64,000 nucleotides of DNA from Lamellibrachia columna (taxonomy: Eukaryota > Annelida > Polychaeta > Sabellida > Siboglinidae), in the NCBI GenBank assembly GCA_963662155.1, contig OY759263.1, forward strand, positions 39,085,091 through 39,149,090, given 5' to 3'. The notes under the pieces were generated by a model. That model was not told where the DNA came from and searched no databases. It was given only the letters and a program-made list of their open reading frames with translations. Position 1 is the stretch's first letter. Each line of letters starts with the position of its first letter. Below, in pieces: positions 44,722-56,775 of the stretch. The translations under genes and the position numbers were made by a program.

Positions 44722-46783
44722 TCACAAATTCAGCTTCTCTGGAGACTTCCTGATTCTTATGGACCTTCTCACGGAATAGTCCACTGCCCTCGGTATCTGC
44801 ACAGGAATTGTCGGTCTCACGGGATGGTTCACTGCCATCGGTGTCTGCACTGGAATTGGCGGCCTGTCTTCTTCTGCTTCGACTGCTGTTCCTGTCGATT
44901 CGTCAACCACTGGTACCTCCACTGCACTAGGTACCATGATGATGTCAGAGGCTCTGATTTGGTCACTATGCCTCTGCCAGCACCGCGTACGATCTGGTAC
45001 CCTTCTTCTCTTGTATGGTACCAGGTACCCACTTATGATCGTTGCGATAGTTTCTTACCGCTACTCTGTCTCCAACTTCAAATGCTCTGTGTTGCCCTCT
45101 CCTCTCTTCTATTGACGTGGCCTGGTGATTCTCCACAGTCTTTCTGGTGTTGGGTCTTATGACATCTAGTCTTGTTCGCAGTCCTTGCCCCATCAGTAAC
45201 ATTGCCGGGGAATCACCAGTTGTCGCATGTGGAGTGTTTCTGTAGGCAAACAGAAATTGGGCCAGGTGTCTTTTTACTGCACCCGAGTCGCCTCTCGCTG
45301 ATCTCGTGGCCTATTTGAATGTCTGAACGAAGCGTTCCACCTTCCCGTTGGTCGCTGGATGGTAGGGTGCAGAAAATGTGTGCCTGATGTTGTTCGCTTG
45401 TGAATTGAATTCCGTTGTCACTGTGCAAATGTTCTGGTAGACCATACCTTGCAAACACATCTCGCAATAGTTCCACCGTTTTCTCTGATGATGCCGAGAC
45501 TGTCGGTAGTACCTCGGGCCATTTGCTGTGTGCGTCGACCGCTATTAAGAACATCCGTCCCATAAACGGTCCAGCGTAATCTACATGAATACGCTGCCAT
45601 GGTTTTGCAGGCCATTCCCACGGATGAAGTGGCACGGTAGGAGCTTCAAACTGGACTCTCTGGCATTCTTGACATTTCCTGGCCTGAGACTCTATATCTT
45701 TATCTATCCCAGGCCACCAGACATAGCTACGTGTCAGCCCCTTCATTTTCACAACACCGATGTGACCAACGTGTAACTCCTGGAGGATCTGGCTGCGTAA
45801 CTTCTGTGGCACCAGGACACGTATTCCCCACATGATGCATCCGTGGAATACACTCAGCTCATAGCGCTTGGCGAAGAATGGTTCAAGTCCCTCTGGACAG
45901 ATCGTCGGCCATCCTTGCTGTGACCTCTCAAGAACTTTTGACATGACGGGGTCCTTGCTGGACTCCGTCTTGATGGTCGCTGCCGTGACAGGTAGGGTTT
46001 CCACGTGGTCCATGTAGAATATATCCACCACATCAGGAGATGTCTTCCCCGTTTTCAAGGGTAACCTCGAAAGTCCATCTGCGTTTGCATGTTTCAAAGA
46101 GCTTTTATAGACTATGTCATAGTCGTGTGCTGCTAGCTGTAGGGCATACCGTTGCATCCGTGCAGCTGTCATTGCTGGAATACTCTTCCCTGGATGAAAG
46201 ATAGCTGTGAGGGGTTGGTGATCCGTCACCAGCGTGAATCGTCTTCCAAACAGGTACTGGTTGAACTTCCTAACTCCCCACACGAGTCCCAGTGCCTCTT
46301 TGTCTATCTGGCTGTAATTTCGTTCAGCCTTGTTTAAAGTTCGCGAGGCGAACGCGATTGGTTTCTCCAATCCATCTGGCATCTTATGACTGAGTACGGC
46401 GCCCAAACCATATGCAGATGCGTCGCACGTTACTCTGATCGGCATCTCTTGCCTCCGGCCATCTTGGCGAAAATATCTTCGATACGTGGTAACGGATATT
46501 TATCTTCCCGGAGCACTGGGTTGATTGTCACTTTATAGTCCCCACAGAGACGTACATCCTTTGTTTCTCGCTTTCCCACCTTTACCACTCCGGATGCCCA
46601 CTGGCTATACTCGACAGGGGATATGATTCCCTCTTTCTGGAGCCTTTCTAGCTCCTTCTCAAAGTATGGTTTGATCGCATATGGCACGATTCGTGGCTTG
46701 CTGAACTTCGGTTGAACACCTTCCTCCACGGTGAGCTTTGCTTTCACACCTTTTAATGTCCCTAAGCTTTCCGTGCTTACCAA
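44722..46783 (-). pseudogene. pol: Gypsy 2 pol: RT start, RNase H, integrase
   Basis: 46783 to about 46445 gives the RT amino end (FSKPRIVPYAIKPYFEKEL; DVRLCGDYKVTINP; YPLPRIEDIFAKMAGG). It then jumps directly to RNase H (RVTCDASAYGLGAVLS; RNYSQIDKEAL; ADGLSRLP), so the RT palm with its YxDD is deleted. The integrase has a zinc head (HVGHIGVV...CQECQ) and core Asp regions (IHVDYAGPF; LHSDNGIQF). The Glu region (NGKVERF, near 45330) is in a shifted frame with a stop. The C-terminal part resumes at MLLMGQGLRTRLD (45202) and ends near 44722. At least three frame breaks. Confidence 0.85.
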
Positions 46784-46853
46784 CTTGTACTTGGCCAGCA
46801 GCAGCTGAACTTGCTTGTTGGCATCCTTCAGGGAAATATCCTTGCTAGTCCCG

Positions 46854-47746
46854 TCATATGACTTCAGGGAGTGGATTTGTTAACTGGTGAACCGCATCTA
46901 GGGTGTGTAACTCATCACTCCACTCATTGTCATCACTACCATTGCTACTGTCACCTTTGGAAGCTGACATTTGGTTCACCTTTTTGCTTTTCTTGTAGTG
47001 TTTGTTTTTGTCACCAAACCGACACACGGCCCTGATGTGGCCCGGCTTCCCACATCCGTGGCAGATTTCGTCTCTGAAGCGACAATCGTCCGACCTGTGC
47101 CCGCGGCCATTACATCTGTAGCATATGTAATTTCTTCTCGGTTCTCCGTCTCTCTCTCTCTTCTGACGTGGCTGCTGTTGAGAATACAGCTTGTGGACAG
47201 ATGCAGTAGCCTCTCCGTGTCTATTTTGTAGTTCGTCGGTGTCACGACTAGCTGTTTCGTCTATCTTCGCTGTTTCGATAGCAGTTTCCAGACTTAGGTT
47301 TTTGACTTTTACCAGCTTCTTCTGTGTTGACTCCGATCGTAGACCCAACACAAACTGGTCTCTCAGGGCTGAAGATAGGTTGTCTGCATAACCACAATGC
47401 AGCGACAGTCGCCGCAGCTCTGCCACGAACAAGGCGACACTTTCACCCTCGTGTTGATATCGGCGGCCAAAACGGAAACGCTCCCCCATTTCAGTGGTTT
47501 GGGGTCTAGATGATCCCCAAGTGTTTTTACTAAGTCCGCAAATGACTTAGTTGACGGTTTTGTGGGAGCCATCAATGTTTTCAGTAGTCCATAGGTGTCG
47601 CTCCCTATCACACTTATCAATAGCGCCGCCTTGTTTCGCTCATCTGTGTCGTTCACATAGAAATAGGACTCCAGCCTCTCAACGTACGCCGCCCATGCTT
47701 CTTTAGAATGATCAAACTCACCCAAACTGCCAACTGGCGCTGCCAT
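46854..47746 (-). pseudogene. gag: Gypsy 2 gag, one frameshift
   Basis: ATG at 47744-47746 (MAAPVGSLGEFDHSKEAW), 25 bases after the primer-binding site. The capsid-type domain shifts at a G5 run near 47485 into a frame open to 46854. Two CX2CX4HX4C zinc knuckles follow (CYRCNGRGHRSDDC and CHGCGKPGHIRAVC, about 47045-47120). The protease expected next is missing; sequence runs on to RT within about 100 bases. The G-run shift could be mutation or, less likely, programmed slippage. Confidence 0.85.
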
Positions 47747-47770
47747 AATGTTTTTTTTCTTATGGTCTTA

Positions 47771-47788
47771 TCCCATCCTCGTCGCCAC
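47771..47788 (-). other. Gypsy 2 primer-binding site
   Basis: GTGGCGACGAGGATGGGA on the minus strand immediately follows the 5' LTR, where a tRNA primer anneals. The tRNA was not identified. Confidence 0.7.
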
Positions 47789-47918
47789 TGTAGTGTAATA
47801 CACACGTTTTATTATTCCAACGAAAAACATGGCAGACTACTCACAGCCAGGGAGCGGTCGCTCATCGCCTTGCCACAGGGAACATGCATAAATGCCCATT
47901 GAACACCAATACACTACA
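47789..47918 (-). repeat. Gypsy 2 LTR (5' copy)
   Basis: 130 bp with TGTAGTGT/ACACTACA ends. Confidence 0.95.
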
Positions 47919-47923
47919 GAAAC
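47919..47923. other. Gypsy 2 target duplication, right (GAAAC)
   Basis: Matches 44397-44401. On the minus strand it is GTTTC inside the LINE codons for Val-Ser of motif A. Confidence 0.9.
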
Positions 47924-48420
47924 ATCTAGGAAACCCATGAACATATACCCATTTAAACATTTGTAATTATCAACAATATCTTCTAAGATATATTATATAC
48001 ACATATCAGTACCAAACTTACTATTGAAACCAAACTGGTTATTGCTAGTGATCAGAAAAGATGACATACGATCCAGTATGACTTTTCCACTATTTTCGAC
48101 ATCACACTGGCTAGTGCAACCGGTCTGTAGTTGTCACTGTAATCGATTTTAACACATTTATCTTTGATAATGGGTACAAGCACAACTGATAACATCAAAT
48201 CAGGTAGGAAACCGTGAACAAAATAGGTCGACATACACATAGCCAGTAGAGGTAATACTCGTCTACTGCAGTACATTGCATGCTCAGCATACACACTATC
48301 AAGGCACACACTATCAAGGCCACATGATTTATTTTTGTCTAAATGCCCAGTGACCGATTCAATCTCATCAACAGTAACAATGATATCATTAGTATATGTG
48401 ATATCATAATGTAATGATAT
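47924..48420 (-). pseudogene. LINE reverse transcriptase, amino half
   Basis: Reads VDEIESVTGHLDKNKSCGLD, then FVHGFLPDLMLSVVLVPIIK and the conserved NYRPVALASVMSKIVEK. A frameshift near 48075 follows, then NNQFGF-type sequence and GFLDVS, the start of motif A, ending at the gypsy insertion. Confidence 0.85.
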
Positions 48421-48422
48421 TA

Positions 48423-49690
48423 TGTCATGAACCATCTGTGTTGTCCACAGTGGCTCCACCTGGAGTGTGGACCCTAAGTGAACCATCTGTGTCATCCACA
48501 GTGGTTCCACCTGGAGTGCGGCCCCTACATGAACCATCTGTGTTGTCCACAGTGGTTCCAACTGGAATGTGGCCCCTACGTGAACCATCTGTGTCGTCCA
48601 CAGTGGTTCCACCTGGAGTGTGGCCCCTATGTGAACCATCTGTGTCGTCCACAGTGATTTCACCTGGAGTGTGGCCCCTATGTGAACCATCTGTGTCGTC
48701 CACAGTGGCTCCACCTGGAGTACGTCCACAGTGGTTCCACCTGGAGTGCGGCCCCTACGTGAACCATCTGTGTCGTCAACAGTGGTTCCACCAGGGGTGT
48801 GGTCCCTACGTGAAACATCTGTGTTGTCCACAGTGGTTCCACCTGGAGTGCGGCCCCTACGTGAACCATCTGTGTCGTCCACAGTGGTTCCACCTGGAGT
48901 ATGGCCCCTATGTGAATCATCTGTGTCGTCCACAGTGGTTCCACCTGGAGTGTGGTCCCTACGTGAAACATCTGTGTCATTCACAGTAGCTCCACCTGGA
49001 GTGTGGCCCCTACATGAACCATCTGTGTTGTCCACAGTGGTTCCACCTGGAGTGTGGCCCCTACGTGAACCATCTGTGTCGTCCACAGTGGTTCCACCTG
49101 GAATGTGGCCCCTATGTGAACCATCTGTGTTGCCACAGTGGCTCCACCTGGAATGTGGCCCCTACGTGAACCATCTGTGTCGTTCACAGTGGCTCCACCT
49201 GGAGTGTGGCCCCTACGTGAACCATATGTGTTGTCCACAGTGGCTCCACCTGGAGTGTGGCCCCTACGTGAACCATCTGTGTTGTCCACAGTGGTTCCAC
49301 CTGGAGTGCGGCCCCTACGTGAACCATCTGTGTTGTCCACAGTGGCTCCACCTGGAGTGAGGCCCCTACGTGAACCATCTGTGTTGTCCACAGTGGCTCC
49401 ACCTGGAGTGCGGCCCCTATGTGAACCATCTGTGTTGTCCACAGTGGCTCCACCTGGAGTGTAGCCCCTACGTGAACCATCTGTGTTGTCCACAATGGTT
49501 CCACCTGGAGTGCGGCCCCTACATGAACCATCTGTGTTGTCCACAGTGGTTCCACCTGGAGTGTGGCCCCTACGTGAACCATCTGTGTTGTCCACAGTGG
49601 TTGCACCTGGAGTGCGGCCCCTACATGAACCATCTGTGTTGTCCACAGTGGTTCCACCTGGAGTGCGGCCCCTACGTGAACCCCTACGTG
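48423..49690. repeat. 51-bp coding minisatellite, block 1, about 25 units
   Basis: On the minus strand each 51-bp unit encodes 17 residues like VDDTDGSRRGHTPGGTT. One truncated unit sits near 48715-48735. As 51 = 17 x 3, every frame stays open, giving long spurious frames on both strands. Confidence 0.97.
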
Positions 49691-49779
49691 AAGTCTCACT
49701 AGACAACAATAAATTATTTTCAGTGCATGATTTCCAAATAGATTACATTTCTATCAAGAGAGGATCGGCACATGATAGC
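49691..49779 (-). pseudogene. LINE endonuclease fragment between repeat blocks
   Basis: On the minus strand the last repeat of block 2 runs in frame into GGAAIMCRSSLDRNVIYLE, which resembles the continuation of a LINE endonuclease after its GG motif. It is followed by a stop. This supports an endonuclease origin for the 17-residue repeat. Confidence 0.55.
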
Positions 49780-51105
49780 AGCTCCACCTGGAGTGTGGCC
49801 CCTATGTGAACCATCTGTGTCATCTATAGTGGCTCCACCTGGAGTGTGGCCCCTACTTGAACTATCTGTGTCACCACAGTGGTTTCACCTGGAGTGCGGC
49901 CCCTTCATGAACCATCTGTGTTGTCCACAGTGGCTCCACCTGGAGTGTGGACCCTAAGTGAACCATCTGTGTCATCCACAGTGGTTCCACCTCGAGTGCG
50001 GCCCCTACATGAACCATCTGTGTCGTCCACAGTGGTTCCACCTGGAGTGTTGTCCCTACGTGAACCATCTGTGTCGTCAACAGTGGTTCCACCAGGAGTG
50101 TGGTCCCTACGTGAAACATCTGTGTCGTTCACAGTAGCTCCACCTGGAGTGTGGCCCCTACATGAACCATCTGTGTTGTCCACAGTGGTTCCACCTGGAG
50201 TGTGGCCCCAACATGAACCATCTGTGTTGTCCACAGTGGTTCCACCTGGAGTGCGGCCCCTGCGTGAACCATCTGTGTTGTCCACAGTGGTTCCACTTGG
50301 AGTGCGGCCCCTACGTGAACCATCTGTGTCGTCCACAGTGGTTCCACCTGGAGTATGGCCCCTATGTGAACCATCTGTGTCGTCCACAGTGGTTCCACCT
50401 GGAGTGTGGTCCCTACGTGAAACATCTGTGTCATTCACAGTAGCTCCACCTGGAGTGTGGCCCCTAAATGAACCATCTGTGTTGTCCACACCTGGAGTGT
50501 GGCCCCTATGTGAACCATCTGTGTTGTCCACAGTGGTTCCACCTGGAGTGTGGCCCCTACGTGAACCATCTGTGTCGTCCACAGTGGTTCCACCTGGAAT
50601 GTGGCCCCTATGTGAACCATCTGTGTCGTCCACAGTGGCTCCACCTGGAATGTGGCCCCTGCGTGAACCATCTGTGTCGTTCACAGTGGCTCCACCTGGA
50701 GTGTGGCCCCTACGTGAACCATCTGTGTTGTCCACAGTGGCTCCACCTGGAGTGTGGCCCCTACGTGAACCATCAGTGTTGTCCACAGTGGTTCCACCTG
50801 GAGTGCGGCCCCTACGTGAACCATCTGTGTTGTCCACAGTGGCTCCACCTGGAGTGCGGCCCCTATGTGAACCATCTGTGTCGTCCACAGTGGTTCCACC
50901 TGGAGTGCGGCCCCTACGTGAACCATCTGTGTTGTCCACAGTGGTTCCACCTGGAGTGCGCCCCCTATGTGAACCATCTGTGTCGTCCACAGTGGTTCCA
51001 CCTGGAGTGCGGCCCCTACGTGAACCATCTGTGTCGTCCACAGTGGTTCCACCTGGAATGTGGCCCCTATGTGAACCATCTGTGTCGTCCACATTGGTTT
51101 CACCT
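49780..51105. repeat. 51-bp coding minisatellite, block 2, about 26 units
   Basis: Same unit as block 1, in frame with the endonuclease start upstream, so a single frame of about 500 codons crosses it. One 18-base deletion is near 50488. Confidence 0.97.
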
Positions 51106-51416
51106 ATTCCATGGAAATTCTTATGCATAGGTAATGTATTTAACGCAGCAAGGTCTTGTTTGCTATACCATGTTTCTTGTAGACAAACGATATCCATATA
51201 ATTGTTGTTCAATATTTCCTCAACACCGTTGGAGGTATATACTATCAGGGTGATTAGGCAGGCCTCTACAATTGAAACTAATAATCTTGACAATATTGCA
51301 ACATCAATAAGAAATGACTTGTGAACAGTGATATCAGTGTCACTAGCAGCATTACCATAGTTCAGTGTTTGCACCAGCCTAGCAGTGTCAGTGTTCACTA
51401 GCTGACCTGCTGACAC
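51105..51416 (-). pseudogene. LINE ORF2 start: endonuclease amino end
   Basis: ATG at 51414-51416, overlapping the ORF1 stop by about 17 bases. After a weakly conserved leader it reads SNGVEEILNNNYMDIVCLQETWYSKQDL, which carries the conserved Q-E-T-W catalytic motif of apurinic-type LINE endonucleases. It then runs to FHGIGET and directly into the 51-bp repeats. The rest of the endonuclease is missing or replaced. Confidence 0.75.
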
Positions 51417-51780
51417 TTGAGTGGTGGAAGTCCATCAACAGGACAGGCAACAGAGTTCTTCTGCTGCTTTGGTTGCCTCCACCACCACCACACATATGTG
51501 CCCTCAGGCCACAGGTCTTCTTCCATGAACACCTTCGGGTCCGTGCAGACACAGGTAACGTGAAAGGAACTGTGTGTAGTTGTTAGTTTACATAGCTCCA
51601 CCTTCACGTTTAGGTTCAGTATTGTTTTCAAGTGACGCTAGGCTCCAGTCGAGATGCGAAAACATTCGCAACATGCTTGACAGCCTTAATTTGCAGGTCC
51701 TTCACCTTGACAATCACAATGCTTTCTGCTGCTGGTGACACTCGTGCTGCTCTAACAGTTATTGAGATTTTAGTCAAATT
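51398..51780 (-). pseudogene. LINE ORF1 C-terminal fragment
   Basis: 51631-51398 reads VELCKLTTTHSSFHVTCVC and EEDLWPEGTYVWWWW, resembling the conserved D-P-x-x-W-P-E-G end of ORF1 proteins of CR1/L2-like LINEs. Upstream (51660-51780) a shifted frame reads VIVKVKDLQIKAVKHV. It overlaps the ORF2 ATG. Resemblance only. Confidence 0.45.
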
Positions 51781-51800
51781 TTAAAACTAATGCATACAAC

Positions 51801-52640
51801 TGAACTTGAGAGATTGCTTGATAAACATGTAGTTTACCTGTAAAAATATGCACATCAAATGTAATGTGTGGCAGGAGAGATTTGATCATACATGCGTGTA
51901 GAAGTTGGTGATAACTGCATCATTGCACATGTAATTAGTTATGTCCTATTTTAAAATCGTAACTGAATCCCTGTATTGAATAAAGTATACTGAATGTGTA
52001 TGCAACAAGACTGGTATCACTTTCTGTCTCAAGTTGAGAATTAATGGTAATATGGCTAATGCTACAACGTTGTGCTTGTGTAGTCGAGGTGAATCTTGAT
52101 AACATAGCAAGAATGAAGTTTGTTGATGCATTTTTAATGGGTTAGTTTTTCGCCAGTCACACAGAAAATTAACGTTGCCACAAACGGGAAAACTAACTGT
52201 GGTCTGACCCTCGAGTGGATGACGTGGCTATAACAGTGACTCCACGCCGTGGACTGGAAACCAGCCCAATCGGATGGCCGACTACGAGCGTGGGTTCTCC
52301 ACTGCCCACTATGACGTGGGAACTGCCATCATGCAGGCGGAGCTGGAGGTAGCTGATGTTAACTGAACTTATTCAGCAAATTAATATATACGGCATTGGC
52401 TATCAAGAAATTTCAGAAAGTTTTCATGAATGTGTTTACTTTTACAATCAACCAAAACATGAGCATGACTACCAATGCAGGAGCCCACTGTAATCTGACC
52501 CCACCTAAATATGCAGCAAAAGAAGACAAGCTGGCGACACAAGAAAGACAGGTCTGGCGAGCAGCATCTACATACGCCTGATTCAGCCAATCTCTTCAGC
52601 TTCACTCATATTGGACAAGGAAGCCATTGGCTAATCGAGA
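51801..52640. other. No gene seen
   Basis: AT-rich sequence between two LINE copies. Confidence 0.5.
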
Positions 52641-54790
52641 GTCCAACATTTTTTATCTATGTGTAACCCGCCTTCCTGAGTTATGTGTCAACCTTGTTTT
52701 TAAGCATATTCACACTGCTAGCAGTTACACAATCTGCAGATAATTTTTTCCATTAATTTATTGCCCTCTGTGAGAACGAGTACTTCCTGATATCCAATCT
52801 GCACTGGTCCATTAATAATGTTACCTCATGTCCTCTAGTTCTACTATTTTTCTTGAGTGATAAAAACATACTTCAATCAATATTTTCGTACCCATTCAAT
52901 ATTAAAAAAAAGTTTATTTGATCTCCTCTTAACCTCCTTGTCTCTAGGGCTGTTAAACCACATTCTTTTAGGCACTCTTCACAACTAAGGTCTTTCAGTT
53001 CTGGAATATTTTAGTTGCTCTCCTCTGTATGCGTTCAAGCGTGTCTATATCCTTCTTACGATAAGGCCTCCACGCTTGTATGCAGTATTCTAAATGAGGT
53101 CTACCTATTGCTTCATACAGAGGTATAATTAGCTTTTTTCCTTGTATGTATTAATCTTTCTGGAAATCTAAGTAGATAATATCTATTGGCGATCCCTCGT
53201 CTATACACTTAGTGATTTCTTCCATAAAACATAACATATTTGTTAAGCATGACCTCGCTTTTTAGGAATCCATGTTGAGATGGATTTAGTAATTTATGCC
53301 CTCCAAGAAAGTCCACAATGTCATCTTTAATTAACCTTTTTAATAATTTACAAATCACTGATGTTAATCTCACTGGTCTGTAATTCTCTGACTTATTTTT
53401 GGAATCCTTTCTAAATAATGGAATGATGTTTGCTTCTTTCTATTCAAAAGGAATCACTCCCTCTTTTAATGACAAGTTGAACGCTCTTGCAAGTGTTATG
53501 CTAATTTGTTCTACTGTTTCCATTAGTAGTTTTGGAGGAATTCCATCCATTCCAAGTGATTTATTGTCCTTCCGTGCCTTTATTTTCTTAGCTACCATTT
53601 CTTCAGTTACAATTAACTGCCCTGAATAGTCCTATTTAGCCTCCTGAAATTTAGCATCTGGAACTGGTAATGAGCTAATATCCTCTCTAGTAAACACTGA
53701 ACGGAAGTATCCATTTAGGTCTTCCGCCATTAAAAACCCTGTGATATTATATTTCCATATTTATAGAGGTCCAACCTTGTCTCATACGTTTTGTTCACTC
53801 CTGACATATGCATAACAAATCTTGCTGTAATTTTTTTTACGTTATATGCTAATGTTTGCTCATAGCTTCTTTTAGATTGTCTAAGTGCCTCTTTTTAATT
53901 TGTGTAATCTTCATCCTTTCTAATACGCCTATAAACCCTCGACATAGTTTGCTTTTACACTATTTTCTAATAGCTTCTGTTAACAAGTGTTTCTTTCTAG
54001 ACCGTTTTCCTTGTTTTTTTTTCAATGGAACAAATTGATCAATGAAACTCTCAATTTCATATTTTAGAATGATTCAACATCCAATTGCTGGCTTTATTCC
54101 TCAGCATGTTATTCCAATCTAGCTTTACTAAGTACTTTCTCATATCTTTATATTTACCTTTGTGGAAGTTTCTCCTGTATTTTAATTTTTACTTTCTGAT
54201 TTTACTTTGATGTCAAAATGTATTTGATTGTGATCACTGTTACCCAATGGCTCATGTGTTTTGACATTGTCCACTAATTCGTTTTGTGAAGACAAAACTA
54301 TATCTAATACATTCTCTCCCTGGTTGGTTATAGCACATGTTGAGTAAGGAAGCTATTCTGAATTAAAAATAGAAACTGTTGCTCCTCACCCTCTGTATTC
54401 TAGAGACTTCCACTGTATGTGTCTGCGGTTAAACCAAGCCAAACCAAACAGCTTCATCGCAGTCTGCTTCCCTTTCTAATTTTATTTCATAAGCCTGAAT
54501 AGATTTTTAATATACAAAATTACTCTCCCTCCCCTTCTTCCTATTCGATCTCTCCTAAACATTACGTATCCTGTCAGTCCTAATTCAGCATCTGATATGT
54601 CTTTGTTGGCCCATGGTTCGGTTATACCAATTATAAACCATAATGTTTAATTCGTTTTTCTTATTTACTTTGCTCTTTGCATTTAAATACACGCATTTAT
54701 AACCTGCTTCAGAAATATTTTCCGGATATTGTGTTACTGGTTTGTGTGCATCTTGTCCTGTTTGAGGCACCTCTAAATAACCCCCTGCGC
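52640..54790 (-). mobile_element. Old decayed LINE (CR1-like), near full ORF2
   Basis: Minus strand: endonuclease start CVYLNAKSKVNKKNELNIMV (about 54710-54650), then TGYVMF and RDRIGRRGGRVILYIKN (about 54570-54500). The RT has EGSPIDIIYLDFQK (about 53210-53160), after which motif A is truncated. The C-terminal tail ends near 52680. Many stops and shifts. The 3' tail is shared with 59030-59350. Confidence 0.75.
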
Positions 54791-55831
<1,041 letters not shown>

Positions 55832-56079
55832 TTAACCCGTGTCCACCACCCTTGAGATGTTTCATCTGCAAACACGTCTCAACTTGAATAAACATGTATG
55901 GTTCAATATGAAATAATTTATTTAAAACGTAAAGATAATTAATACCCGCGCGTCATTTAAGATTACACGATATGACTAACTACGTTCATGGAAGTTGCAT
56001 GCAACAGTGATTCGCATCGTATGTATGAATTGTCATCTGTCGCATCCATCGAGTCAATGTTTTCCTAGCATGTCCGTGA

Positions 56080-56705
56080 TCACACGCCAAACCGCCTGGG
56101 GCACGACCAGTCGCGTCACAGTTGCATCCATAGATCAGCATGATCACACGCCAAGCCATCTGAGACAGAACCAGCCGCGTGACAGTCGCATCCATGGATC
56201 AGCGTGATCACACGCAAGCCCTCTGAGACAGGACCAGCCGCGTGACAGTCGCATCCATGGATCAGCGTGATCACACGCAAGCCCTCTGAGACAGGACCAG
56301 CCGCGTGACAGTCGCATCCATGGATCAGCGTGATCACACGCAAGCCCTCTGAGACAGGACCAGCCGCGTGACAGTCGCATCCATGGATCTGCGTGATCAC
56401 ACGCAAGCCCTCTGAGACAGGACCAGCCGCGTGACAGTCGCATCCATGGATAAGCGTGATCACACGCAAGCCCTCTGAGACAGGACCAGCCGCGTGACAG
56501 TCGCATCCATGGATCAGCGTGATCACACGCAAGCCCTCTGAGACAGGACCAGCCGCGTGACAGTCGCATCCATGGATCAGCGTGATCACACGCAAGCCCT
56601 CTGAGACAGGACCAGCCGCGTGACAGTCGCATCCATGGATCAGCGTGATCACACGCAAGCCCTCTGAGACAGGACCAGCCGCGTGACAGTCGCATCCATG
56701 GATCA
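56080..56705. repeat. 63-bp minisatellite, about 9-10 units
   Basis: Unit includes GATCACACGCAAGCCCTCTG, CAGGACCAGCCGCGTGACAG and TCGCATCCATGGATCAGC. The first two units (56080-56200) are diverged and the rest nearly identical. 63 = 21 x 3 keeps frames open. It lies about 70 bp past the GPCR stop and so may be in its 3' UTR. Confidence 0.97.
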
Positions 56706-56775
56706 GCTTGTAGGTCTACACAGTACACTGCAATCACCTAAGACGGAACGAGCAGACACCGCGTGGTATTCGTAT

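Larger units (their letters stand above)
44402..47918 (-). mobile_element. Ty3/gypsy element with 130-bp LTRs, internally deleted
   Basis: It is bounded by near-identical 130-bp LTRs (TGTAGTGT...ACACTACA) and the duplication GAAAC. The internal region codes gag with two zinc knuckles, the RT amino end, RNase H and integrase. Protease and the RT catalytic centre are deleted. At 3.5 kb it is shorter than an autonomous element. It is inserted in the LINE RT gene. Confidence 0.95.
43573..51800 (-). mobile_element. LINE retrotransposon (CR1/Jockey-type), interrupted
   Basis: Minus strand in order: ORF1 end (51780-51398), ORF2 endonuclease start (51416-51105), 51-bp coding minisatellite with an endonuclease fragment in its middle (51105-48423), RT amino half (48420-47924), inserted gypsy element (47918-44402), RT carboxyl half (44396-43573). 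Recognition rests on the endonuclease CLQETWY motif, RT YRPVALASVMSK, the motif A halves on each side of the gypsy, and MYADDL. Confidence 0.85.

Noticed and set aside
48052..51416. Frames of up to 503 codons on both strands over the 51-bp arrays
   Set aside because: The repeat is a multiple of 3 and stop-free. Only the minus-strand flanks carry LINE coding sequence; the plus-strand frames are artefacts.
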